Below, piece after piece: positions 46,081-58,559 of a stretch of 64,000 nucleotides of DNA. A program made the translations under genes and the position numbers. The stretch spans positions 558,001-622,000 of the forward strand of contig PUFA01000164.1 in the NCBI GenBank assembly GCA_003508835.1, written 5' to 3'. The DNA is from Eonycteris spelaea. Its lineage: Eukaryota; Chordata; Mammalia; Chiroptera; Pteropodidae. Position 1 is the first letter of the stretch; every line of letters starts with the position of its first letter. The notes beneath the pieces are model-generated. The model was not told the DNA's origin, searched no databases, and was given only the letters and a program-made list of their open reading frames with translations.

Positions 46081-46254
46081 TATTTATTCATTTATGCACA
46101 ACAGATGGGCTATGCCATAAATAAAATAGAGGGTTTTCTCTACTTACGAAGAAATGAGTAGAAAGAAGTTGATAATTTAAAGAGAGAAAGAGAATAACTG
46201 ATAGTCTGTGGCACCAGAAAATGAAGAAGCAGATGGGAATGAGAGCAGTAGTTA

Positions 46255-46738
46255 TGGGGGCAAAATAATGGCCCAAAGATGTCCTCGCCCTAATCCTTGA
46301 TTCAATGAATATGTTAAATTATGTTATGGTAGGAGAGAATTAAAGTTTCTAACCAGCTGACTGAGATGAGGAGGATTGATTACCCAGGTGGGCCCAGTGT
46401 GATCACAAGGGTCCTTGTAAGTGCCAGAGGGTGGCAGAAGAGAGAGCCAGAGAGATGGCAGTGTGAGAGGGACTTGGTCAGATATTGTTGGCTTTGAAGA
46501 TGGAGGAACAGGGTCAAGTCAAGGAATTTGGTAGCTCTAGAAATTATGAAAGCTAGGAAATAGATTTTCTCCTAGGTCCCCCACGAAGGAATACAGGCCT
46601 GCCAACACCTTGCTTTAAACCCAAGAGACCCAGGTCTGACTTCTGACCTACAGAACCAGACAAGAATAAATGTGTATAGTTTTAAGTCACTAAATTTGTG
46701 GTAATTTGTTACAGTAACAAAAGGAAACTAATATAGTG
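46255..46738 (+). mobile_element. MLT1-like (ERVL-MaLR) LTR
   Basis: A nearly full-length solo LTR: 'caaaataatggcccaaagat' at 46261, 'gatcacaagggtccttgtaa' at 46401, 'tgacttctgacctacagaac' at 46636, then 'aataaatgtgtatagtttta' and the end 'ttgttacagtaacaaaagga' at 46707. The AATAAA at 46665 is the LTR polyadenylation signal. These LTRs belong to an extinct family of nonautonomous retrovirus-like elements. Confidence 0.8.
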
Positions 46739-46739
46739 A

Positions 46740-48919
46740 CCTTCAAATATTTTGCCCACATTACTACTAAATAAGTTTTGTTGTTGTTTTTCTTTTTTTT
46801 TAGGTTTTGTTGACTACGTACCTGCTCACATATTTTCATACAAGCATATAAAATTTTGCATTGTAATCTTAAATAGTTGAAAAGGATATAATTTGTGCTG
46901 TATATAAATATTTTAATTAAAAAACAATACTGTTACATTACTCTTAAATGTAAGCAAGGAAATCTAAATTTCACAATGATTTGATATTCACTGTCATCTA
47001 TTTTTAAAAAATACAAATATAAGCTCTTCTTTAAAAGATGAAAATTTCCATTATAACCTTTTCTCCTTGAAATATTTTCATTTTAGTCCCCCCAAAGAAT
47101 TGTATCCTAATATAATTTTTGTTTAAACGTCTTATGTATCATTCTATCAAACTTCCCCGCAAGAAAAATATGTATAGAAATGGATACTTTAATATATTCT
47201 CAAAGACTGTATGTCAGTATGTTATAATTATAAATTTAATGCATGATTCTCAAATCAATATATGTATTATATATAATAATACCTATTCTAGAAAGTAAAA
47301 TTTTATGAGAACTGCATTGCTTTGTGCAATGAATGGTTTTTTTTTTCTAATTAGGTTATGTATCCATAAATATGACATCACTAAAATGAAACAGGATTTG
47401 GCATCAGCTATATTCCTATTCTATATATGCTAAATGAAAAATATTATTTACACAGTAAATGCAAGAAAATAAAATCTTTTCATAACATCTTTCAATTTTT
47501 AGAAATCCTTCCAAGTTATATACTCCGAATCACAGTAAATAAAAAATTATATTTAAAAATTTAGCTACTGACCACTGTCATGCCTACTTTTAATTTTGTT
47601 GAAGGAAAAGGATAGAAAAGTGTTGACCTACCAAAGTATTTTTCACCTAACCCTTAGAATTATTACCTTTCCCATTTTCTGGGAAATATACCTAGAAAGC
47701 TTTATCAAAGCTTATCAAATGCCTCTTAATTCTGTCTGCTATTCTTTCATTGAGAGACTTCTTGTGTAAGATGGGACTAATATTAATGACATGGCAATTG
47801 AGCAAAAACTAACCCCAAAATTGAAAGCTGTATAAGTTAGGACTTTTCCTATTGGCTGTAAACGGAGACATATATGCAACTAAATTTTATTTTCTATGCC
47901 ATTGCAAACTGCCTTAAAAATATGTATGTGGAGGTCAGACAGTCACACACTTTAGTAGTATTATACATAGAAAGGTGATTTCATTTTATAGTTGAAGATA
48001 ATTGTTTATACTTTTGAGAAAATTAAACAGCACCTGCCTCTGAGAGAGAGAAATTAATTTTAATTTTTCTAAATTAGGGCATTGCATCCTAGATTGATCT
48101 GTGGAACATTTTATCCTCTTTCTGTACACAAGGAAATGTTCTGCTTTAATGGTTCAGTTTAACCTGCTTTGTGGAAATTCATAGCAGAAAGAAAAAAGGC
48201 ATTAAGCCACCAGTAAATGTGGGACTTAGCGAATTAATGATTTTTAATATTATTTACAGTAGAATCAAAAACATTTCTATTGTTAAACCAAACTTAGTGT
48301 ACATATAATAACAATGACTAACTAGCAGAGAAGTGATTGATAAGGAGTAGCAAACAAGAGACTGGCTTATAAGAAAAAGGTGAACATAGATTCTATAATT
48401 TCATTAGAGGTTAATGAAATTGTTTCTCCCACATACCTGAATAATGTTCAAGATTCTACGAAACATTAACTTACCTTTAAGTACGTTCCTCTTACTTGAC
48501 GTTGTAACACTCGCTGGTTGAGGAACTTTCTCACTTTCTTCTTGAGATCATGAAAACGTACTTCTGAAGCCTAGATCAAGACACAGCTAAATTGAGTTCT
48601 CACTAAACACTTTCATTTAAAAAAAAATGCAGAGCAGGTGCTCCTCATAGCCATCTGGATTTCCTGGCATGTCTTCTACATCTCAAATATTCTAGAACAG
48701 ACAGAAAGATACGCCACAGAGCCTTGCCTTGAGTTTGTCACTGGGGAAAAATAAGGCACTGTCGCCTTTGGTATTTTTCCTGTTCCCTCTGCTTTCTCTC
48801 TTAGCACTCTCCCTAAGGTAGTCCAGGAATGGAGAAGGGAAGTTGTTAAATGAAATTATTATTGCTCTTTCTGCCCCATCTTACAAAATATTTGAATTCA
48901 GAAGATCCCACCCCTCTTA
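46740..48919. other. 2.2 kb of unassigned AT-rich DNA
   Basis: I recognise no repeat, exon or RNA here. The stretch is uniformly AT-rich with no open frame of note. Confidence 0.5.
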
Positions 48920-49330
48920 GCTTGGGTTCCTCCAAAAGCAGAATCTGAGGCCAAGGTTTGCTTACCAGGACTGGGAGACAGGAGGGCGAAGGAAGAAGAG
49001 GGAGAGCCAATAAGGAAGCTCTATCCAGTTGACCATTGCTACCGAAGCCTGGACACCACAGGGTCACCTGAGGACCTAATAAAAAGTGTCTCAGGACCAA
49101 CTCTGAACAACAGAGGAAGGCTTTATGTACCTGCGTCATGGCTTAAGGACCGCCCTGCAGAGAGTTAACTTCCTCATGCTGTACAGATTACACCTGTGTG
49201 AGTTCCCATTATCCTACAGCACAGGAGAAGCTGAGGCCAGGGAGCTTCTAGATTGTACCTGCATAAAGCTGGTCAAAGCCTGTGCAGAACTGGACAGAGG
49301 AATAAGAGGAGACAGGGAGAGGACTGGATG
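48920..49330 (-). mobile_element. LTR-like fragment
   Basis: The anchor is 'cttgggttcctccaaaagca' at 48921, followed by 'gaatctgaggccaaggtttg'. This is the reverse complement of an old LTR 3' end and the counterpart of the fragment near 37290. The rest of the interval is GC-richer than its surroundings and plausibly LTR, but unproven. Confidence 0.45.
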
Positions 49331-49889
49331 AGGTCACAAAAGGTAGAAACAGAACCCAGGATTTTAGAGCCATGCTAAGCTCTTAGCAGTAATATATAAG
49401 ATAGGGAGAGACACAAGGCCTACTATATGTTTCAAGTGCTTAACTGAGTCAAGAAGGCTTTGCTGAGACTAAAATCTTGAAATGTTTCTTTGGGCCTTTG
49501 TAGGTGTTTTAATACACTAGAGAATGTATCCAAGTACAATTAAGAACGCATGAGGGGAATGCCTCTCTTTTGTGAAGAGGAAAGAAAGTGATTGTTTAGG
49601 GGAGGTGGAAAAGAATTTTTCTAATGCTTGGCCCAAAGTGTATTCTCAGGAAGGTCAGTTTCAGGGGGTCATATGGAATTTGAGGATCTGGAAATTGATC
49701 CCTTTAAGACTTTTCCTGACAACATATCCAATGTTCTTCATGAGTTTACATACCCATTTTGAAGTCATCCAAAGCCCACTTGGAGAAATTAGCCTTCAGG
49801 AGGAAGTAGTTCTTAATCATTTCAGTACAGCGGAGGGCAGAGGGATTGTGCTGACTTAAGCTTTTAGGCTTAATGGCATGAAGTTGCCT
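49331..49889. other. unassigned DNA
   Basis: No feature recognised. Confidence 0.5.
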
Positions 49890-50690
49890 TTCCTGATCTC
49901 TGAATCCTTCCTCCACATCTCCACCCTTCCTGTTCAGTCTTCTTCATGGGATCTTCTTTGGTGTCTCCTTTTCAATGTGTCTCAGTGTTTCATCCTTGGA
50001 TCTCTTCTCTCCTTAGCCTCCAGTCTCCATACTCTCCAGACAGATCTCATTCACTTCCATGGTTTTAACTGCCAGCTAATCACGGATGAACACCAAATCC
50101 TTTCGCCCCGAATTTTCTTCCAAAGTTGCAGACCTGTTCATCCATCTGCTTTCTGGATGTCCTCCTTAGTGACGTCTCACAGCCTGCTGGAATTCAACAC
50201 GTATTAACTCTGTCTCCCTTGCCACTCCCAAATCTGCACTTTCCCCTAATTCTCTATCCAAGTGGTTGCAATCATCATCACTCATGATAACAAGCTAGAA
50301 ACCTGAAAGGCACCCTGGATTTCCTTCTGCACTTTGCACGTCAGAGGCCTGTTGATTTTATTTCCCAGATACTTTTACATTCATTTGGTTTCTCCATCCC
50401 CATGTCATTACCTTAGTCCAGGACTTCATTATGGTTTTTTTTTTTTTTTCCTGGATCATTATAAAAGCCTTCAATCTGGCCTTACCTCCATGCACGTCGG
50501 TCCTCGGTTGCATTCCCCAAATTGCTCCCCAAGAGTGTTCTCACTAAAATGAAAATCGAATCATGTTACTCCCTTGCTTAGAATTCAATGACCTTCCATT
50601 GGCAACAGGATAAATTCCAACTGCTTAGCATGACTTATAAAGTCCTTCATGATTTAACTCTGACTACTAGTGTTACCTAAAATAAGCAAT
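49890..50690 (+). mobile_element. L2 LINE fragment
   Basis: L2 ORF2 sequence in order: 'ctcattcacttccatggttt' at 50046, the 'tggatgtcctccttagtgac' block at 50154 that corresponds to the WMSHRH-like part of L2, then 'aatcgaatcatgttactccc' at 50554, 'ttccattggcaacaggataa' at 50593 and 'aagtccttcatgatttaact' at 50640. A T run at 50437-50450 interrupts it. Confidence 0.75.
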
Positions 50691-50929
50691 TATGCAAATA
50701 CAGTTTTCTCTACCTGGAATGCACAATTGTAAATATAACAGAGCTTCATTAATATCGCACTGTGTTAAGGGAGCTATTTGTCTGGTTTCCCCATTTTGAA
50801 GAACAGAATCTTTTCTAATGTGAAATATTTCAAGCCCATAGGAAAGCAGAGAGAGAAATACTGAAAAACACCACCAAGCTTTGTCCAATCTTAAAACCTA
50901 GACACATTTACCTCAGATATATTTCTTTG

Positions 50930-51420
50930 TTAAGGAATGTCATTGCAGGTACAGTTAAGATTCTGATCTCCCTCCTTCCACCCCTTTCTATCCAGAGGTA
51001 GCCACCCTACTAAATTTAGTATTTATCATTTTATCCGTTTAATATGTTGCTTGTCTCCATCAATTCTATATAGTACTGTTTTGCACACGTTTAAGCTTTA
51101 TGTAAGTAGTATTTACATGATATACATCCTAAACTTGCTCAACAATGCTTTTTAGCTTTATCCAAGTTGATACACAAGGCTCTAATTCTGAAGGGCTACT
51201 TAGTGTTTTACAGTTTGGGTATACCAGTTTATCCATTCTGCTTTTAATGGATATTTAGGTTGTTTTCAATTTCTCACTACGATAAATAATGCTGCAATAA
51301 ACGTTTTGCATACAACTCTCCTTGTGTACATATGGGATGGGTTTTCCTAGGTTATATACTGAGGATGGAATTTCTAGTAGAAGGACATCCTAAATTTTCT
51401 TTCCTAGTTTTCTCTCAAAG
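50930..51420 (-). mobile_element. ancient L1 3' fragment
   Basis: Reverse complement of an old L1 3' region: 'ggatatttaggttgttttca' at 51250, 'ataaataatgctgcaataaa' at 51282, and 'ggaatttctagtagaaggac' at 51367. Confidence 0.65.
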
Positions 51421-51764
51421 TTCTTCAAAAAATGTTAGTGTAAAATTTTCTCAAAAGGCAACAGAATCTTAACTCTAGTAGTCAGGTAAGGTCTAAATAT
51501 GAATCTAGTCCATATACAAAGGTTAACAATACTTAAGGTTCTTAAACTAGCAACTCTATGAAGTTTATAAGAGGACCTTATAAACAATCACACCTGTATT
51601 CACTTGTAAGAATTTCAGCACCTCTTGTGTGTGTGTATTTTATTTGTATAAGCAAGAAAGAAATTAAGTGGTCTCTAGCTCCTTCTCTCTAGAGGAACTG
51701 GTCTTAATGGCATTCTAAAGAATTGGTTTTCTTTCTGAGTGCTAACGTGCTAGGAACTATTTCT
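51421..51764. other. unassigned DNA
   Basis: No feature recognised. Confidence 0.5.
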
Positions 51765-53155
51765 CTTCATTCATGCAGTCAGCCAATAAATTTTTATTGG
51801 GTGCCTACTACATAGCTGGTACCATTTTGAGAGCTGATGCAGTGAACATAAGAGAGAAAATCTTGGCCCTCACAGAATTTATATTTTGGTGGGAGTAGAC
51901 AGACAAATACATACATAAACACATCCCATGACAGCTGGTAATAAGTGTAATTTAGAAAAAGCAGGGATAGGGAAATAGGGAATGCTTTAAAAAGTGGTTA
52001 TGGAAGACCTGGCTGCAAGGTGATATTTAAATAGGTATTAAGAAAGAAAGAAAGTGAGCCATGCCATTGCATGAGGTAAGAGCTTTAGAAGCAGAGAGAA
52101 GAGTAAGTACAAAGACTCTGAGGTGGGAACAGTTCTGCATATTCAAGGACTAGCAAGGAGGCCAGTATGGCTGAGGCTAACCTGATAGGAAGTGGGCGAA
52201 AAGGGACAGAGAGTGAGTTCAGGTGTAGTAGTGTTGGGAGGGAACTATTGATTCTACTTTGATTTGGGTGGGAAGCCCTTTGAGGGATTTGAAGAGAGGA
52301 ATGCCATGATCTGATTTAAGTTTTTGAACAATCACTGTGATTACAAGAATAGACGTAGGGAGACTCCTATGGAGGCTATTACAATATTCTCAGTGAGAGA
52401 TGTTTATGTCTTGGACCACTAAAACTTTGGCAGTTGAGATGCTGAAAAGAGGTCAGATTCTGGATATATTTTTCAGGAGATTTGGTATTGGACTGAATGT
52501 GAGATGTAAGAGAAGGAATTGTGAAGATTTCTGGCATAAACAATGGAAACATGGAAATACTATTAGCCAAGATAGTTAAGATTAGAGTAGAAACAGGCTG
52601 GGGAGAAGTAAGAAATTTCTTTGGGGATATAATAAGACTGAGACTTATAAGTATAAATGTTAAGTAAGCAGTGAGGTTTGTGAAGTTGGAAGTTCATGGT
52701 TGAGATCTAGGCCAGAGGTATACGTGGGAATCATCAGCATATAGATGCTTTTTAAAAGTGTGAAGCTGGGTGAGATATCCTAGTAAGTTAGAGTAAAGGA
52801 GATCTCTGAGGGCTGAGTCCTGGGGCTCTCCAGCATTTAAGTGCAAGAAAATTGAGGGGGAAACCAAAGGGAACTTTGAAATATAAAGCAAGCGAAGAGA
52901 CTGGCATCTCAGAAGCCCAAGGAAGAAAATGTTTCCAGAAAGAGGATGTGGTACATTTTATTAACATTGATAGATAACATTTTTAAAGATTAAAAATTGA
53001 CTTTAGGTTCAGCAACGTAAAGATTATTGGTAACTTTGGCAAAAGCTATTTTCGTGGAGTGAAGTTAAGTGCTTGTTTGGAGTAGATTCAAGAAAAAATG
53101 TGAAGAGAGGAATCGGAAAAAAAGGAAATAGACAACTCTTAAGGTATTTACTGGG
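51765..53155 (-). mobile_element. long L2 LINE including its 3' terminus
   Basis: About 1.4 kb of reverse-complement L2. It starts at the 3' terminus ('caataaatttttattgggtg' at 51784), and runs through 'tctgaggtgggaacagttct' at 52117, 'caaggaggccagtatggctg' at 52154, 'agattctggatatatttttc' at 52454 and 'gggaatcatcagcatataga' at 52727 into ORF2 ('gagtcctggggctctccagc' at 52814). It is the longest continuous L2 here; all frames are broken. Confidence 0.85.
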
Positions 53156-54424
53156 AGGGCTCTTAATGCTTAGGGTCTCACCTTGAAAAAAGGGCACCCA
53201 CAGTTAGACAGCAACTTTACCCTTGGGGTATAATGCCCTTTAGTACTCCTGGGCAATCGCAGCTCTGGGTATATTCTCTGAATTACTTCATTCTCAGTGT
53301 CAGGTGGGTATACCCTTGTCTGCCTTACCTGCATGGTGAACTCATAGCCGTGCTCCAACATCACACCTAAGCACTTCCACATGTGAGAATTCTTCAGCTG
53401 GAAGCCAATATTATTTTTTATTTTATATATGTATTTAGTATAACCACATTGTAGTGGTATAATTTATCCCCAGTAACTTTATGAAAACAAGTGTTGTGAC
53501 TTGCAGGGCCCCAGTGCTAAATACAGTGTCTGCCTAGTAATTAGTAATGTTCAGTTCATATTGGTTAAACTAAACAACTGAATTATTTTAAAGAAATACA
53601 GGGTTCAGGCCTTCCCATTCATTTCCAAGGGGCTAACAGTGTACCCTACTACTTCTGTAGGGGAAGGAGCAATGCTCTTCATCCTTGGGGGAGCCTGAAA
53701 TGGGATTCTTGTGGTGAGTTAGGCAAGGCCTGTTTTTAATTTCTTATTTTTCTTTTCACAAGTACTTCTAGTTGAAGTCAGAAAGGGCCTGAAACACACT
53801 ATCCAGAGGCCTGCCTAGTGTCTTCATCATGCTGATGTTCCATCATGTTGATTTGTGGTGGCGCTGATGTGGGCAACCCTGGAAGGTGCCGTTCACCATG
53901 CACCATTAGGCCAAACTGAGGGCTCCGTTAGTTTTTCACTCAAGCAACTGTATTTTTCTAATATGCCTTCACCAAACACTGATGTCATTTCATTCCCAGA
54001 ATCATTTCAATTAGATTCCAAATAGTCTTTTATTGCACTTTGGAAGTCTTTTGAGATGACAAATTATTTCTACATTCAATCTGCTGTTTTTTCTTTTTCT
54101 CTGCTTCTTCATGGCTGAAAGCCCCTGTATGCTTTGTTTTGTGTGTTATTTGGCCAAGGGAGTTATCTGAAATATAGTTGATATCATTCCTAAAGAATAT
54201 TATTCTTTTGCACTTACTCTCTCTGTTTATTCTTTGGTTTCTACTATTAATTAGCAAATTTTTTCCTGATAGCCACAATGAGGTTAGAATAAATGTACTG
54301 AGCTAGGTATCCAGCAAAGCCCAATGTATTCAGAGTGGTAACAAGAGACCAATTCTATTCTGATAAACACCATTAAAAGGAAAAGATAAATCAAATCTTA
54401 TGGCCTTAGTCAGCAAGTTTTAGT
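53156..54424. other. unassigned DNA with short minus-strand open frames
   Basis: No repeat recognised. Minus-strand frames of 70 and 82 codons (53170-53382, 54030-54278) show no family resemblance that I can see. The second is K/N/S-rich and could be part of the same remnant as the open frame at 54425-54763. Confidence 0.4.
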
Positions 54425-54763
54425 CTACAAAAGGAATCTAAGCTGAACCACAGCTATAATTTGGAGTCTTAGCTCAAAGTGACTGCTTTGTATTTTTCTC
54501 AAGGGTTGAAAAATCAAATCTGTATTCTGCTGGTCAGGCACACTGTAAAGAGTGCCACCTTCACCTGGGTTGTTTGGGAGGCCCATAAGTCTTGGTAACT
54601 CGGTGGATTTCGATGCATAGCCATGAGTTCCACAGGGCATTAATTCTCCATTGCTTGTCCATTTGAAATAAGAAGTGTCGGTGAATACATTATACTCAGG
54701 GACCTCTAAATCCCACTTTAGTATGTTGTCATTCTTGAGGTCACGGATCTCCTTTGCTATCAT
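54425..54763 (-). other. unexplained open frame of 112 codons
   Basis: An open minus-strand frame whose residue composition looks protein-like rather than AT-driven: WDLEVPEYNVF, then FKWTSNGELMPCGTHGYASK, then GLPNNPGEGGTLYSVP. A stop codon lies directly before its first methionine, so any true coding region either begins there, was spliced in, or is a remnant. I recognise no family. No poly(A) tail or flanking duplication is evident to mark it as a processed pseudogene. Possible readings are a conserved or decayed exon, a fragment of an unrecognised retroelement, or chance. Confidence 0.3.
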
Positions 54764-56127
54764 TTATGTATCCAGAGAACATTTGAAGTTTGCTGCTATT
54801 GTGTCCTTTTTCTTCTATCTTTGACAATTGCAGCAGCTCTTACTCTGGAGGAAATTAACATTGCCTTTTGTTCACAATGCAAGATTATTTGGAAAGGTCA
54901 ATGGATGTAGCCTATCACTCTGGTATATTTCTACAGAATAATATGTCTGCTATATTTCAGTGATGTCCCGAGTTAGAGGTCTAGCTTATTTATAGTGAAT
55001 AGCCATGTAGAAATAATTATTATAAAGTCATTTGTTATTTAAAATTACCTAATTTCATTTAGAAGATTTATGAGTGAGTCTATTAGAAGAAATGTAACCA
55101 AACCATTGCTACAGAGTTGGCTCTGTTGGGATTGTGGAAGCTATGCCTTTGTTCATCTAGTTGCCCTCAGGAAGTCCTTGAATGGGAAAGTCATTGTTAC
55201 CTATTTTCACAGGAAGTTAGCTAAATATTCTTTTCACTTTTATTAGGTATTTCCATTTCAGTGATTTGGGCTAAACCATGGTAAACCAATTGTATTTCCT
55301 CCTACTTTTTCTTACAGTGGATATTATCTTATGCTATTAATACTATAATGTTTAGGCCAGAATACAAATTGTGAAGAATGAAATTTTAACCAGGAAAAGT
55401 AAAAAACATATGTCATAACCCCTGAAGGCAGAGATAGGTAGAAATGAAGCTAAATGTTGTTAGGAATCATGTTTTTTAGCAAGAAGTATCTCAATTATAT
55501 CAGTAGGAGACCACCTGATCAGAAATTCACATGTGTAAGAGGTGCATGAATGTTTTATTGAGAACAATGTGCATCAAGAAGGGCCCTGGCTTGGCATATG
55601 AATGATGGATACAAACCAAATGTCTAGGTGTTATTAATACCTACTGTTGCTTTCATTTTGCAAGCAAGCCTTCCTAATACTCCGATTGTATGATATAATG
55701 TTAGGAGACTCAAATGTAACAGCTCAAACCTATAGAATTAATTGCATTCAGCCTTAGTTCCAATTACTGGAACTGTAAGAGTTTGGCCTTTCAGCAGTTT
55801 TGGTATAACAGCACAGGGTGGATTATTAGACCACATGAATCTGCTAGTTCATAAATGCTAGCTAATATGGGTAAAATTCCTTCTGTGACACTGTACTGAA
55901 AACTGGTCTTCATTTAGTCTACAAACAAGGTAAACATATAATTTATCATTTAAAATAGGAGAATGTTGAGAGTAAGCCAGGGTGCTATTAATAATTAAAT
56001 TAGGACATAGGCAACCCTATATTGTCAGATTTTATTAGAAATGAAATAGCTTTAAAATATTCCTGTTCTTGTGAAAACCTTCTCATAGTTTATAACAGAA
56101 AATTGAACTCACCTAACACAGGCTTGA

Positions 56128-56128
<1 letters not shown>
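54764..56128. other. unassigned DNA
   Basis: No feature recognised. Confidence 0.5.

Positions 56129-56158
<30 letters not shown>
56129..56158. repeat. 30-base poly(A) tract
   Basis: Thirty uninterrupted A residues. Such a clean run is either a recently expanded microsatellite or the tail of a young retrotransposed sequence. I see no recognisable element directly upstream. Confidence 0.9.
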
Positions 56159-56160
<2 letters not shown>

Positions 56161-56823
56161 CTTCTAGTGTAGAAAAGACTAGAAAAGCTTTATCTAGGAC
56201 AAATAAATGTTGGGCTAGGGAAAGAAAGGTTTGCTTTGGTTTTATCTTAATAACCTTAAGTCTAAGCCTACTAATCCAGATCGGAAGAAACAGACCCATT
56301 CTTCCTTAATAACATGACAGTGACTCAGACTGTATCAGAGTGCAGTGGGAAAGAGAAGTTTGATGATAGAGACTTCAGGAGTTCATCAGTTCAGCAAAGG
56401 AGGAGCCTATAGGAGAAAAGCAAAAGTTGAAGACAGGAAGGAGAAATCAAGAGGGCAACACAGAGATACAAGGAACTGCTATTTCTCCCCTTTGTTTTAT
56501 CATGAAGACATGAAACCATACACAAGATTGACTTGCTTGTGGGTCTGGAACATCTGAAACTGCTGCCTTCAGGAGAGGCCAAGGGTTTTTGTTTTGTTTT
56601 GTTCTGTTTTGTTTTGTTTTTTCAGCCCAGAGGGTGAAATAAACATCTATATTGTATTTTGATAGCAGAATATCACTTAATATTCCTTCTGTGGCTTTCT
56701 CTTTTCACTAGATTTCTTTTTCGTTAACTAGTGGAAAACATGCCTGACCTGTATGTTAGCTATTTTCAGCAGAGCAGTTTGGAGATTGGAAATGGGGGTA
56801 GAGATTTAAGGGGTGAGGTTAGG
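56159..56823. other. unassigned DNA with a (TTTTG)n tract
   Basis: A TTTTG-type simple repeat lies at 56586-56622. The remainder holds nothing recognisable. Confidence 0.5.
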
Positions 56824-56980
56824 CAGTCAGTTTAAGCTCTACCTGAATATTAGAATCACCTGAGGAGTCCAAGCCCCACTCATTTTGAGTCTTAATTGCT
56901 CTGAGCTGGGACATGAATAACTCTAATTTCAAAAGGTTTCTCAGGTAGTTCTACTGTGTATCCAGGCTTGGGAACCACTG
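56824..56980. mobile_element. MER5-like hAT-Charlie element
   Basis: Starts 'cagtcagtttaagc' and ends 'gcttgggaaccactg', the terminal pattern of MER5. The interior 'tattagaatcacctgaggag' at 56849 and 'ggtttctcaggtagttctac' at 56934 fit the MER5 consensus. Target duplications are not recognisable. Confidence 0.7.
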
Positions 56981-57159
56981 AGTTGGAGTATCTGACTATA
57001 CAGTAATTGTCTATGAAATTACTTCCTTGGGAAAACCAAGAGTGTTAAGCCTACATAGGTTTACCTGAAATTCTGTAGTTTATAACCTTAGTTGTTTAAG
57101 TTCAGGTGTGCCGGTGAACTCCTCACAGCTTTTGTTGATCTGACTGAGACTTCATTTTG

Positions 57160-57540
57160 CTTTCACTTTTAGAGCATAGTTTTATTGCGTATGATATCCA
57201 AGTTTTTTCTTTCAGTACTTTTAAGGCACCATTACATTGTCTTCTGGCCAGCATGGTTTCTGTCTAGAAGTCAGCTGTCACAATTGTCTTTGTTCTTTTA
57301 TAAATAATGTGTTAATTTTCTCTCTCTCGCCTTGTTTAAGATTTTATCATTTATTTTCAGCAATTTGCTTATGATATATCTTTTTAAAAATATTTTTTTC
57401 TTGGAATTTGTTGAACATCTTGAATTGTTGCTTTATAGTTTTCAATTAATTTTAACCACTGTTTCTTCAAATATTTTTTTCCTGCTTCTCTTTTTATGGA
57501 CTTTAATTACATGTATATTAGACAAACTGATTACTGATTT
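57160..57540 (-). mobile_element. ancient L1 3' UTR fragment
   Basis: Reverse complement of an old L1 type: 'cattgtcttctggccagcat' at 57235, 'ttttcagcaatttgcttatg' at 57354, and 'tgttgaacatcttgaattgt' at 57408. Confidence 0.65.
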
Positions 57541-57544
57541 ATTA

Positions 57545-58500
57545 TTATTTTTAATAGACTTTACCTTTTTAGGATAGTTTTAGATCCACAGCAAAATTGA
57601 GTGGAAAGTGCAGAGAATTCCTATACACCTTTGCTCCTATACATGTACCACCTCCCTCACTATTATGTATCTTGAACCAGAGTGGTGCATTTGTTTCAAT
57701 GAATATTCATTAACATATTATTATTATCCAAATTCTATAGTCTACCTTAGGATTCTCTCTTAGTATTGTACATTCTGTGTTTTGACAAATGCATACTTTA
57801 TAATGACATGTACTCTCTTTGGTGTTATACATTCTGTGGGTTTTGACAAATGTACATTTTATAATGGCATGTATACAACATTGTATATTGTACAACATAG
57901 TTTCACTACCCTAAAAATCTTCTGTACTTGTCTATTCAACCCTCATTATACCCTAACCTCTGCCAACCACTGACCTTTTAACTGTCTCTATAGTTTTTCC
58001 TTTAATAGAATACCATATAGTTGGAATCGTTCTGTATGTAGCCTTTTCAGATTGGTTTCTTTTACTTAATAATATGCCTTAAGTTTCTTCCATGTCTTTT
58101 CATGACTTAATAGCTCATTTCTTTTTAGTGTTAAATAAAATTCCATTGTCTAGATATACCACAGTTTACTTATCCATTTATTAATTAAAGGACATCTTGG
58201 TTACTTCCAATTTTTGACAATTATGTGTAAAACTGCTATAAACATCCATGTGCATGTTTTTGTGCAGACATAAGTTTTCAATTCATTTGGGTAAATACCA
58301 AGGAGTGCAGTTGTTAGATAGTATGCTAAGACTATGTTTAGTTTTGTAAGAAACTGCCCAACTGCTTCCCAGTGGGTTGTACCATTTGGCATTCCTACCA
58401 GCAATGAATACAAGTTTCTGTTGCTCCACATCCTTGTCAGCATTTGGTGGTGTCAGAGTTTTGGATTTTGGCCATTCCAATAGGTATGTAGTGTTCTATT
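57545..58500 (-). mobile_element. L1 3' end and ORF2 tail
   Basis: Reverse complement of L1 from the 3' UTR into the end of ORF2: 'gatccacagcaaaattgagt' at 57583, 'tgccaaccactgacctttta' at 57961, 'cagattggtttcttttactt' at 58048, 'accaaggagtgcagttgtta' at 58297 and 'tggccattccaataggtatg' at 58468. It contains an internal duplication of about 58 bp (57755-57873). Confidence 0.85.
57755..57873. repeat. 58-bp tandem duplication in L1
   Basis: Unit 1 (57755-57812) and unit 2 (57813-57873) both contain 'tacattctgtg' followed by 'ttttgacaaatg' and 'ttataatg(a/g)catgta'. The L1 consensus has this segment once. Confidence 0.75.
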
Positions 58501-58559
58501 TTTCTTTACTTTTTATTTCTTCTGGATTTTCAGAAACTCTATTAGGGATACCAGCTCTG

